From contig CM053336.1 of assembly GCA_028583605.1 (NCBI GenBank), positions 29,514,137 through 29,578,136 of the forward strand: a stretch of 64,000 bases of DNA, given 5' to 3'. Both the position numbers and the translations under genes were made by a program. Numbering within the stretch: the first letter of the stretch is position 1; each line of letters begins with the position of its first letter. The stretch comes from Dastarcus helophoroides (taxonomy: Eukaryota; Arthropoda; Insecta; Coleoptera; Bothrideridae). The notes beneath the pieces were generated by a model. It saw only the letters and a program-made list of their open reading frames with translations, was not told the DNA's origin and searched no databases. This document shows, in pieces, positions 1-9,788 of the stretch.

Positions 1-356
1 AAATAAAATTAAAAATAGATAAAAATAAAATCAGAATAGAATCGAAACAAAAATAAGAAAAATAAAATCAAAATAAAATAAAATTTCAAAAAAAATACAA
101 TAAAATATAATTAAAAATAGATAAAAATGAAATCAGAATAGAATTAAAACAAAAATAAGAAAAATAACATCAAAATAAAATAAAATTTCAAAAAAAATAC
201 AATAAAATATAATTAAAAATGGATAAAAATAAAATCTGAATAGAATTAAAACAAAAATAAGAAAAATAACATCAAAATAAAATAAAATTTCAAAAAAAAT
301 ACAATAAAATATAATTAAAAATGGATAAAAATAAAATCTGAATAGAATTAAAACAT
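1..356. repeat. AT-rich tandem repeat, 102-bp unit
   Basis: The phrase AATTAAAAATRGATAAAAAT recurs at 7, 109, 211 and 313, so the period is exactly 102 bp and about 3.5 copies are present. The array is cut by the window edge. Because 102 is divisible by three, one minus-strand frame stays open through the copies and gives a repetitive Phe/Ile/Tyr-rich translation. That is a consequence of the unit length, not evidence of a gene. Confidence 0.9.
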
Positions 357-1270
357 ACAAAATGAAAATATAAAATGTAAACAGAATCAAAGTGACATAA
401 ATAAAATCTAAATAAAATAATCATTAAAATAAGATAAACCAATTAGAATCAAAATAAAACAAACCCATAATGAAATAACACAAATTAAAAATGAAATAAA
501 AAGAGTGAAACGAGATGAAGGTAAAAATAAAATTAGATTGAAAAAAAAAACAATTAAAAAGGATTTATGATGAAATTAATACACAGAAGATAAAACATAA
601 CGGCGAGAAATAACAAGAATCGTAATATATGAAGCCAGTTCTCGACAGACTACCAAACGTCACCATGTGCAAAACACGAAACGAAAATACGAACGGACAG
701 AACTAAATACAAGCACGCAAATCTCAACAGTTATAATGGCGTCAAAATACTGAAAACTTTGGGTTGCGGACTACGTTTTTGCTGAAACGGGACCAGAAGA
801 ATACCAAGCAAATCACAAGTCTCGTTCGTCAGTGGTTTCAGTATAACTGTTCCAATTTAGTTAATCGTCTTCGAAATCTGCAGATCTTATTCCAATAGAA
901 CACTTGTGGGTTTAATTAAATAGGGGCATGAGGAAGTGCCCAATTTTAACAGACAAGAGGTTAATGGTGCATTGCAGGGCGAATGCTATATTCCATCGAA
1001 TATTGCAAACACATTGGGGACGCTTCTACGCCTCAACGTATGCAATTGGTAAGAGTAAAAATAACCCAGCAAATTATTAGCCGCAATTATTAAAACGAAT
1101 ACTAATTACAGTATGACCGTCCGACATACAGCGAGAGGTGCTGTATGAATCGTGCAGATCCGCCATTCGTGTTTGTGACATATTACTAATGAAAATCTGT
1201 TACATCTAGTAATTCAAACATAAATCTTCAACGCAGTATCTGCTATCTTTAACGGATAAAAATAAAGCAG
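357..1270. other. No gene recognised; mixed-composition sequence
   Basis: Positions 357-600 are A-rich and resemble decayed tandem-repeat sequence. About 600-1270 has more balanced composition and no low-complexity structure. I found no convincing exon, transposon end or RNA gene in it. It could hold regulatory sequence or an old, unrecognisable mobile element. Confidence 0.5.
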
Positions 1271-1385
1271 GAGCAATATAGGGTTTATTAATTTTATTTA
1301 ACATTTCTGTGACACAGAAAAGATTAATAAAATTATTAAACGTAATGTTCCCGATCAATAAGAGTGCAACATGAAGAATATAGAC
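1271..1385 (+). repeat. Decayed tail of the palindromic ribozyme-element family
   Basis: The segment reads TTTAACATTTCTG..., then AATGTTCCCGATCAATAAG, then CAACATGAAGAAT. It parallels the ends of the elements at 27386-27736, 28579-28790 and 54308-55340, which carry a CCGGTCAATAAGGG-type motif followed by ACCATGAAGAA. No hammerhead core is visible here. Assignment rests on these short shared terminal phrases only. Confidence 0.35.
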
Positions 1386-1466
1386 TGCGTACTGCGTTTA
1401 CTAGAAGCTAGAACGGATAGTTCACTCAATTTATCAAACCGATTTAAACCCAATTCCAGCTAACTC

Positions 1467-1940
1467 TGCAAATAGAATGAAACCTAGACCACAGTATGCA
1501 GCTCTCTATGCGTGTATAGGGAATCGTGGATAGCTGAACTACCAACAATTGATACACAAACGCTTAGCAGTGCGGCTGCTCTCTAGGAAGATCCTAGAAG
1601 ACAAGAGTTAACTCCGTTTGAATCGGCAGAAAGGACCCCAATTTTGATTAATAATAGCATACAGATAGATTACCGAACGAAACAGTCAAGATTCGTTCTG
1701 CCAACTTTGTCTGGGTAATTCAATTTGATTATACAAACTATTTGAATTTGTGGAAAGTCTGGGTAACAATTTTCAAACCGGTTAATTCGACTTGAAATAT
1801 TACAGGGTTGATCCATCTCTTAAAACGAACAACCCTGATAACCAATACGTACCAAAATATTAAAATTGCAAAGTATCGATAACATATTAAAATTGTGGTT
1901 CCATGAAATCTAGTCAACGTTAGGTATATCGAACTAGACA
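1467..1940 (+). repeat. Decayed copy of the 379-bp retrozyme-like unit
   Basis: From about 1467 the order of phrases matches the unit at 48449-48826: ATGAAACCTAGAC, GCGTGTATAG, GAACTACCAACA, GCTCTCTAGGA, AGAAGACAAG. Further on, around 1905-1935, a degraded match to the minus-strand hammerhead region is visible (GAAATCTAGTCAACGTTAGG, then TATATCGAAC). The ribozyme core is broken. This looks like an old insertion of the same family as the young copy at 48.4-49.5 kb. Confidence 0.5.
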
Positions 1941-1979
1941 TATAACTTAAACCCGGTTATAACGAATTATTTAAAGATC

Positions 1980-3880
1980 CCCTTATAAAGATTTTCATAC
2001 AGTTAAAATTTCAAAAAAGTAAAGATTTTCTTGAATCAAAAAATGTCAAAATATTGTCATTCTTCAGAAAATTTAAGTATTTCAAAAAATGAAATTTTCA
2101 ACAAAATGCCGAATTTCTGAAAAAGTTATTTTGAGAAATAATCTAAAATAACAAAGTAAAATTTTAAGTGTTGGGATTTAAAAAAAATTGAAGACTTTTC
2201 AATCAAGATATTAAAACACCCAAATTTTCAAAAGGTTCCTTTACTTAAGAAAGGACAAATTTACCAGGAAAGTCAAACCTTCAAATGGCAAAATAAAAAG
2301 ACGAAATTCTAAGAAAATGATGATTTCCACTAAATCAAATTTTAAATAGACAATATTGTCGAAGTCAGAATATTGAAGAAAAGCCTAAATTATCAGAAAA
2401 GTCAAAATGTTCAAAAAATATCAAATTTTGAGAAACTAATCTTCGAAAAGTAACGTTTTGAATAGAAATAAACATTTCTACTCGAAATTTCCAAATATTT
2501 AAAATTTTGAAAAATGATCGGAAAATTGTAGGTCAAAACTTTTTAATAAGGTCACAATTTTGGAAAAGTGGACATTTTGAAAAAAAAAACATTCAAAATT
2601 TTGCAAGATAATCGAAAGTTTAAAAAAAAATCTGCGTTTTTAAAAAGATCGGATGTTTTAAAAAGATCGCAGTTCTCAAATAAAAAAACCAAAATTTAAA
2701 AATAAGCGAAATTTAAAAACAGCGAAATTTTTAAAGAATGCGAAATTTAAAAAAAACGAAATTTAAAAAAAACGAAATTTAAAAAAAGGGCGAAATTTAA
2801 AAAAAGGCGAAATTTAAAAACAGGCGAAATTTAAAAAAGCCGCAATTTAAAAAAAATGAAATTTAAAACAAACTAAAATAAAAAATGGAATACTTGCAAA
2901 AAATAGAAACTTTTAAAAATAATTCAAATTTAAAAAATAGGCGACAATTCTAGGAATCAAAATGGTAACGATATTTAAGATTTCAAATTTTGAAAACAGG
3001 AAATTTGGAAAGTCACAAATTAAATAAAGACATTCTGAAGAAAGTTTAGCTCTCAAAAATTCTACATTTTTAAAAAATTACGAATTTGCAGAGTGGTAAT
3101 TTTTTAAAAATGTCAACATTCTGTAAAAAAGCCAAGGCTTTAAAAAAGCTAAATTTGAGAAAAAAAATTAAAATCTCGAAAAATCGAATTTCCGAACTAA
3201 AATTTTTTGGAAATTAAAACAAAAGGAAAATTTTTCGAAAAATGCAAATGCAGATAGTCGAAATGTTCAAAAACAATCCATATTTTCGAAAACAAATCTA
3301 ACCTTGAAAATTCAAAATATTCAAACAAAATCAATATTTTTAAAAAAAGTACAAATTTTCCAAAAAATATAAACTTAAAAAATTTCGAAATTATAAAAAA
3401 TAGTAAAGAATTTGAAAAGTCGGAAGTCTTTAAAAAAAAAGTCCAAATTTTGGCAAAAGGTCGAATTTTGTCAAAAGAAAGTACAAAAATGATGATAGAA
3501 CATAAATATTTAAGAAAAAACCGGAACAATCGAAAATTTCGAAATTTTATCTGAAAATTTATACCTTCTGGAAAAATGCTGACATTTTTGATAAATGTGG
3601 AAATTTTGAAAAGTGAAACGTTTTTTAAAAAGCCCAAAGATTTTTTTAAAAAGTCTAATATATTAATAGAATACGGCCGAAATTTTTAAAAAATTAAAAT
3701 TCTGGGATATATGTGTAAATTGCACAGGGCAAATTTTTCAAAAAGTCGGAGTGGAAGGTTCGAAATTGCAAATTTTCAATAGTCTTCAAAACAATTTTAG
3801 AAAACTGGAAAAAAAATAAAATTAAAACAGATGAAAATTTCAAACAGTTTCGTAAAATGTGGAAACTAAAAACAAATAAT
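1980..3880 (+). repeat. Degenerate short repeat, GTCGAAATTT + A-run, A-rich strand
   Basis: Nearly the whole stretch is made of imperfect units of roughly 16-20 bp, each with a GAAATTT or AAATTTT core followed by a run of A. The clearest tandem part is about 2704-2870, where GCGAAATTTAAAAA recurs about every 18 bp. This repeat recurs throughout the window in both orientations. Open frames here are low-complexity Phe/Lys/Ile translations and I do not count them as genes. Confidence 0.75.
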
Positions 3881-3939
3881 ATTTTAGAGCTATAATAATA
3901 TGTGTCGACAGAGTCGTGTAATTCGTCAACCTACCTTTA

Positions 3940-6900
3940 GGGAGAAAAAGAGGGGGAAAAAGAGAAGGAAAAAAGGAACAAGGTAGGAAATATAGGAATA
4001 GAGAAAGAGAGAGAAAGGAACAAAGAAGAGAGGCGAAAGAAAGAAAACAGAGTAATTTAAAGGGAGAAGCACGAGGACCAAGAGAGAAAGCAGAAGTGAT
4101 GAAAGAAGTAAAAATAACAAAGGAAAAAAAAAGATAGGAAAGAAGCGAAAAGAGAGATAAGAGAAGATAGATAGCGAGAAGGGAGAAAAAGCGAAAAGAG
4201 AGAAGAAATAAAGAGATGCGAAAAGGGACAACCTAAAAAAAGGGGAGAACCGAGAAACGTAATTATAATGAGATGGAAGAAGCGAAAACGGAAAGGCGGA
4301 AAGAGTGAAACGCGAAGATAATGAAAGGGAGGAACAGCAAAAAAGGAAAAGAAGCGAAACAGGAGAAGCGAGAAGAAGCGTGGAGTTAGCAAGTAGAAGC
4401 GAAAAGGGAGAAGCAGAGACGAGAGAATCGTGAAAATACTGAGAAGGGGGAAGCAAGAAGCGATATTAGGGAAGCATGGATAGTGAGTAGGAGAAGCGAA
4501 AAGGAGAAGAGAGACGAGAGAAGCGTGAAAATACTACTGAGCATGGGGAAGCGAGAAGCGATATTAGGGAAGCGTGGAGAAAGTGAGTAGAAGCGAAAGA
4601 AGAGAAGAAGCGAAAAAGGAGAAGCGAGAACAGAGAAGCGTGAAAATACTGAGCAGGGAGAAGCGACAGGAGAGAATAAACGAAAAGGAAAAAGGAACGA
4701 AAAGGGAGAATGAAAAGAGAGAAGCGAAACGGAAGAACGTAAAGGGAAGCGAAAAGGGAGAAGCAAAGAAGGAGAATCGAGAAAATAAAGAGGGACAAGC
4801 AAAAAGGTACAGGCTGTAAAAAAGGAGAAGCAAGAAGACAGAAGTACTAAAAATAAAGCAGCGTGAAGATAAGAGAGAAACCAAAAGAGAAAAAGCAAGG
4901 AGAGAAGCGTGAAATGGTGAGAAGGGAAAACATACGAAAAGGGAGAAGAAACAAAAGAGACAAGCGAAAAGGGAGAAGCGAAAAGAATGATGGTGAGAAG
5001 GGAGAAGAAGCGAACAGGAAAAAGAAACGAAAAGAGAAAAAGCGAAAAAGGAGAAGAGAGAAAAGGGAAGCGCGAAGTTAGTAAGTAGAGAAGCAAAAAA
5101 AAAAAAGAAAACAAACGAAAAGGGAGAACAAACTAAATGGAAGAACAAGTGAAAAGGGCGAAGCAAAAAAGGAAGAACTGAGAAGAACGGAGAATCGTGA
5201 AGATAGTGAAGCGAAAAGGGAAAAGCTGCGAAAAAGGAGAAGCGAATAAAGAAAATCGAAAATAGAGAAGTGTGAAGATAATAGCAAGGGAGGAGCCAAA
5301 AGGGAGAAGCGAGAAGAGCGTAAAATGGGAAAGGGGGGGGAACGAAAACGAAGAAGCGAAAAGAAAGAAACGTGAAGATGGGGAAAAGGGAAAAAAAGCG
5401 GAGAAGCGAAAAAGGAAAAACGAAAAGCAAAATTTAAGAAGCATGAAGATAGAAAAGCCAAAAGGAAGAAGCGAAAAATGAGAAGTGAAAAATGAGAAGC
5501 GAAAAATTAGAAGCGCAAAAAGGGAAGCGTGAAATTTGTGAGCGGGGAGAAGCGAAAAGGGAAACCAAACAAAAAGGCAAAACAAACGGAGAGAAGCGAA
5601 AAATGGGAGAACCGAGAAGAAAGGAGCAAGAATCATGAAGATGGCGAGGGAGAAAAAAAAAGGAGAAGCGTGAAAATACCCAGCAGGGAGAAGCGAGAGG
5701 AGATAATAAACGAAAAGCGAAAGGAAAGAAACGTGAAAATAGATGGTGAGAAGGGAGAAGCGAAAAAGGAAAAGCGAGAAAAGGGAAGCGTAAAGTTCGT
5801 GAGCAGGGAGAAGCGAAAAGGGGGAACAAATGAAAAGAGGACAAACGAAAAGTGAAAACAAATAAAGAGAAAAACGAAAAGAGAGAAACGAAAAGAGAGA
5901 AGCGAAAAGAGAGAAGCGAAAAGAGAGAAGCGAAAAGAGAGAAGCGAAAAGAGAGAAGCAAAAAGGGAGAAGCAAAAAAGGGAGAACCGAGAATCGTAAA
6001 GATAGTGAGGAAGAATAAGCGAAAAGGAAAAAGCTGCGAAAAAAAGAAGCGAGAAGACAGAAGTACTGAAAGTAGAGAAGCGTGAAGATAGAAGATAAAA
6101 GAGAAAAAGCAAGGAGCGAAGCGTGAAATGGTGAGAAGGAAGAAAGAAGCGAAAAGGGAGAAGCGAAAGGAGAGAAACGAAAATGGAGAAGCGAAAGGAG
6201 AGATGCAAAAAGAAACGTGAAGATAGATGATGAGAAGGGAAAACAGAGGAGCGAAAGGGGAGAAGCTAAAAAGAAGAAGCGGGAAGAAGCGAAATTAGAG
6301 AAGCGTTAAGATAGAGAGAATAATTGGAGGAAAAAGCGAGATAAGGCAAGCCGAAAGTTAGTGAACAGGGAGAAGCGAAAAGGGAGAACCAAACGAGAGA
6401 AGCGAAAAGGGAGAACGAAAAGAGCTGCAAAAAGAGAGAAGCAGAGAAGGGAGAACCGAGAATCGTGAAGATACCGAGAGAAGCAAAAAGGTAAAGGCTG
6501 CGAAAAAAGAGAAGCAAGAAGACGGAAGTATTGAAAATAGAAAGAAACCAAAAGAGAGGAAAAAGCGAGGAGAGAAGCGTGAAATGGTAAGAAGGGACAA
6601 AATACGAAAAGGGAAAAGAAACGAAAGGAGAGAAGCAAAAAGGAAGAAGAGAAAGGGAGATGCGAAAAGTAAGAAACTTAAAGATAGATGGTGAGAAGGG
6701 AGAAGAAGCAAAAAGGAAGAAGAAACGAGAAGAGAAAAGGAAAGAGAGAGAAGCGAAAGGAGAGAAGGGGGAAAAGGAAGAAGCGAAAGGAGATAAGCGA
6801 AATTAGAGAAGCGTAAAGATAGAGAGAAGCCAAAAGGAACAAGCGAAAAATGAGAAGCGCGAAAAGGGAGAAGCGAGAAGAGAAAAGAAGGAAAAATAGA

Positions 6901-8375
6901 GAAGCGTGAGATGGTGAGAAGGGAGAAAAAGCGAGGAGAGAAGCGTGAAAAGTGAGAACGGAGAAAAACCGAAAAAGGGAGAAGCCAAAAACGCAAAGAA
7001 AGAACAAGCGAAAAGGGAAAACAAGCGAAAAGGGAGATACAAGCGAAAAAGGAAGAACAAACGAAAAAGGAGAACAAGCGAAAAAGAAAAACAAACGAAA
7101 AAAGAAAAGCGAAAATGGAGAAGCAAAAAAGGGAGAACAGAGAAGAAAGAAGCGAGAATCGACAAGATAGTGATGTGAAGAAGCGAAAATTGAAAAGCAG
7201 CGAAAGAGAAGTAAGAAGACAGAAGTACTGAAAATAGAGAAGCCAAAAGGGAAAAAAAGCGAGGAGAGAAGCGTGAAAATGCTCAGAAGGGAGAAAAAAC
7301 GAAAAGAAAGGAGCTAAAAAAGGAGAACTGGGAACAAAGGAAAGTTGAAATTAGTGAGCAGGGAGAAGCGAAAAGGGAGAAGAAAAAGGAAGAATAAAGA
7401 AAGGAGCGAGAATTGTGAAGATAGTGAGAAAGGAGAAAAAGCGAAAAGAGGAAAGAAGTGAAAAAGGAGAAAAATCGAAAAGAGGAAAGAAGTGAAAAAG
7501 GAGAATCGAAAAGAGAGAAACGTGAAGTTAGATAGGGGGACAAGCAAGAAGTAAGCGAACAGGGAGAAAAAACGAAAAGAGAAGCAAAAAGGGGAAAACC
7601 AAGGAGAGAGAAGGTGAGAAGTGAGAAAAGGGAAAAGAAAAGAAAAAGGAGGAGCAATAAGAGAGAAACATGAAGATGGTGAGAAGGGAGAAGCAAAACA
7701 GAACAGAGCATAAAGAAACGAGAAGCGTGATGATAATATTGAGAAGAAAGAGTCGATAAGAAAACAGAAAAGAAGACGAAGAGAGCACAAAAAATATAAC
7801 AGTAAGAAATGCAAAATAGAAAAAGCAGAGTAGAAAAAAAAACAGGAAAAGAGGATGGAAAAATAGATAACAAGGAAGATGAAAGAAGAGAAAAGGAATA
7901 AAAGGAGAGAAAGAGAGCACAAATATAGAAAAGGTGGAAAGAGATAAAGGGGGAAGAAAGAAGCAAATCATAGGGGAGACAACAAGAGGGGAGCAAAAGA
8001 ATTGAAAGAAGATTGAAAAGATGAAGATAAGGGAACAAATAGAGAAAAAGAAACTAGAAGATAGAAACGTAGAGAGAAGAGTTGACACGAGAAAAGGACG
8101 AAAAAAAACAATAAAGAAAAAAGAACAAGATATTACAGAAGCGAGAATAAGTAGGAAGGATAGAAGAGGAAAAGATATCAAAAATAAATTAAAGAAAGAA
8201 AGAAGGGGAAAGAGGAAGAGACGAAAGATACGATTAGAAAAAAAGAAATAACGGAGGAAGAAGACAGTACAGAAAAGAGAAAGGGAAAATAGGAAAAAAA
8301 TTGAGAGAAAAGGAGAAAGAGAATAAAGTAGATGAATGTATAAATAGAAAAAAAGAGAACGAAAAAGAAAGAACA
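3940..8375 (+). repeat. 4.4-kb polypurine tract made of GAGAAGCGAAAAGG-type repeats
   Basis: For more than 4 kb the plus strand is almost only A and G, with isolated C and T. The units are variants of GAGAAGCGAAAAGG, with a longer-range variant containing GCGTGAAGATAGTGAG. The minus strand is correspondingly pyrimidine-rich, so it yields long overlapping frames full of Ser, Phe and Leu (FSLFASPFSLL). Several frames are open at once over the same DNA, which is expected from a stop-poor repeat and not from coding. Mirror-symmetric purine runs make intramolecular triplex (H-DNA) structure plausible. Confidence 0.9.
5872..5965 (+). repeat. Perfect 14-bp minisatellite inside the polypurine tract
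   Basis: AGCG recurs at 14-bp spacing (for example at 5901 and 5915) in an almost perfect run of GCGAAAAGAGAGAA, about six copies. It is the most homogeneous part of the surrounding 4.4-kb purine-rich region and probably reflects recent local slippage or unequal exchange. Confidence 0.85.
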
Positions 8376-8755
8376 TTGTGGGATTTATCGCATATTAAAC
8401 AGATGCAGAAAAGCAGTTTTACCAGAGCATAGCGTTCGAGTACGAACGCAGCGAGCAAATTAAGCCACAAGAGTTTGGTAAAAGTGCTTTTCTCACGAAT
8501 TTGTTTATACAATTTTTTCGCATTTTGTGATAAGTTATAAACAAATGATCAGGGAGAAAAACACCTTTAAGAATTAAATTACAAAGCAATGTCTTATTTT
8601 TTTATCTACTAGTAACGTTCCCTTACGGAGATATTAACAAACATGCCGATAAATACTTGCAAAGAATTTTTTGGCCATCCGGTAGATTTATTGTACAAAA
8701 CGTTTCGCTTTTCATGGAACCACCAAGGTCTCGGTAAAGCAAAAAATATAAGAGA
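8376..8755. other. Intergenic; includes a copy of a dispersed sequence shared with 55.6 kb
   Basis: Within 8396-8560 the phrase TTTGGTAAAAGTGCTTTTCT and its neighbours (AAATTAAGCCACAAGAG, TCACGAATTTGTTTATA, AGTTATAAACAAATGATC) match the sequence at about 55575-55715 with substitutions. No coding frame is convincing, so this looks like two copies of an unidentified interspersed repeat. The remainder of the stretch holds nothing I recognise. Confidence 0.45.
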
Positions 8756-9430
8756 TGAACAAAATTTTACTTCCACTACTGGAATCTAGGAAACTGTTAA
8801 GAAACAAGAAAGCCTTAAATTGGCAATGTAGTGCAGAATTTAATGCCAAACAATATTCCACAAAGAAAACAATTTAACACAAATTCGTCTTTATTTTATT
8901 TAGAAGAAATAATCGGAAATCGCCATTTTTAGTTAATCAGCTTTTAACTTTTTATTTGAAGTCCGAGCGAAGATAATGAAAAACCGTAGTTAAACGTCTT
9001 TGAAGGCCTTATTTTACCAAATCAGTTTTGCCACATGTGAAGTATGTACTGTCACATAATATTAATCAGAAAAATATACCGAATTCGAAAATTATAAAAT
9101 TTAATAAGGTGTCCATAAGAAATAATAAAGGTGGCATAATTTTCTCAGGAAATTTATACCAGAGAATATTAACGCAGATCAATGAAAAAGCCTTAAAAAA
9201 ACAGCTAACTAGGTTTGATTTCATTTCGACCGAACTTCAAATAAACAAGTTACGGCTGATTAATAATAAAAATGAGGGTTTTCAGTTTTTTCTAAATAAA
9301 ATCAGGACGAATTGCAATTCAATGGTTTTCTCAGCGGAATATTGTTAGGCACTTAATTCTGCACTACTGCTGTGCACTTAAGCTTCCCTTATCCAAAGTT
9401 TTAGTTTCCAGTAGTGGAATCAAATTTGGT
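8756..9430. mobile_element. Foldback (long inverted-repeat) element
   Basis: The two halves are imperfect reverse complements. CTTCCACTACTGGAATC (about 8778) pairs with the region containing CCAGTAGTGGAATC (about 9408). GCAGAATTTAATGCC (about 8832) pairs with GGCACTTAATTCTGC (about 9348). AATTCGTC...TTTATTTAGA pairs with TCTAAATAAAATCAGGACG. The arms are roughly 250-330 bp and the loop is near 9050-9150. No transposase is present and no target duplication was identified. A 106-codon frame across the right half is explained by the palindrome and chance. Family unknown. Confidence 0.65.
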
Positions 9431-9788
9431 TCGGCCTGTAGATTAATATTTTGGTACGACACAACCGCCTTGTAAAGTATTATTGACGTGACTAAGCCCA
9501 GAGTTTAATTTAACCAGCTTTCCATCGTTACTTCCGATATTTTTTTTAATGACGTGTGGCACAGCGCACCTATTTCGAATTCAAATACCCATCCATTTAT
9601 TGGCGGTTTCACATTAAAAGTTTGATTCATTTGAACGATATAAACGTATATCAGCTAATGCATTATATACCCTTTCGCGAAAAAGAAAAACATTTCCAAG
9701 AGCTACTTACAACTATCACTTACCTTTGAACACGGCGATTTGTTGTAATAATTAGTAAGAACAACGAAGGGGGTAACATGACAAGTAG
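9431..9788. other. No gene recognised
   Basis: This is mixed-composition sequence between the foldback element and the 162-bp satellite. I see no exon, transposon terminus or RNA gene. The last 30 bases (GAAGGGGGTAACATGACAAG) lead directly into the satellite. Confidence 0.5.

Noticed and set aside
133..390. 85-codon minus-strand frame with repeated FRFYFYPFLIIFYCIFF text
   Set aside because: It is the translation of a 102-bp tandem repeat (34 codons per unit).
820..860. TCGTCAG at about 826, a possible minus-strand hammerhead core
   Set aside because: No helix II followed by GAAA and no complementary helix I were found downstream on the minus strand.
3926..8376. Many long Ser/Phe/Leu-rich minus-strand frames and Lys/Arg/Glu-rich plus-strand frames
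   Set aside because: They overlap in several frames at once over a polypurine repeat that rarely forms stop codons. There are no splice signals, no codon bias and no recognisable domain.
9028..9348. 106-codon frame starting MPHVKYVLSHNINQ
   Set aside because: It lies across the loop and right arm of a foldback element. It shows no motif, and an AT-rich random frame of this length is unremarkable.
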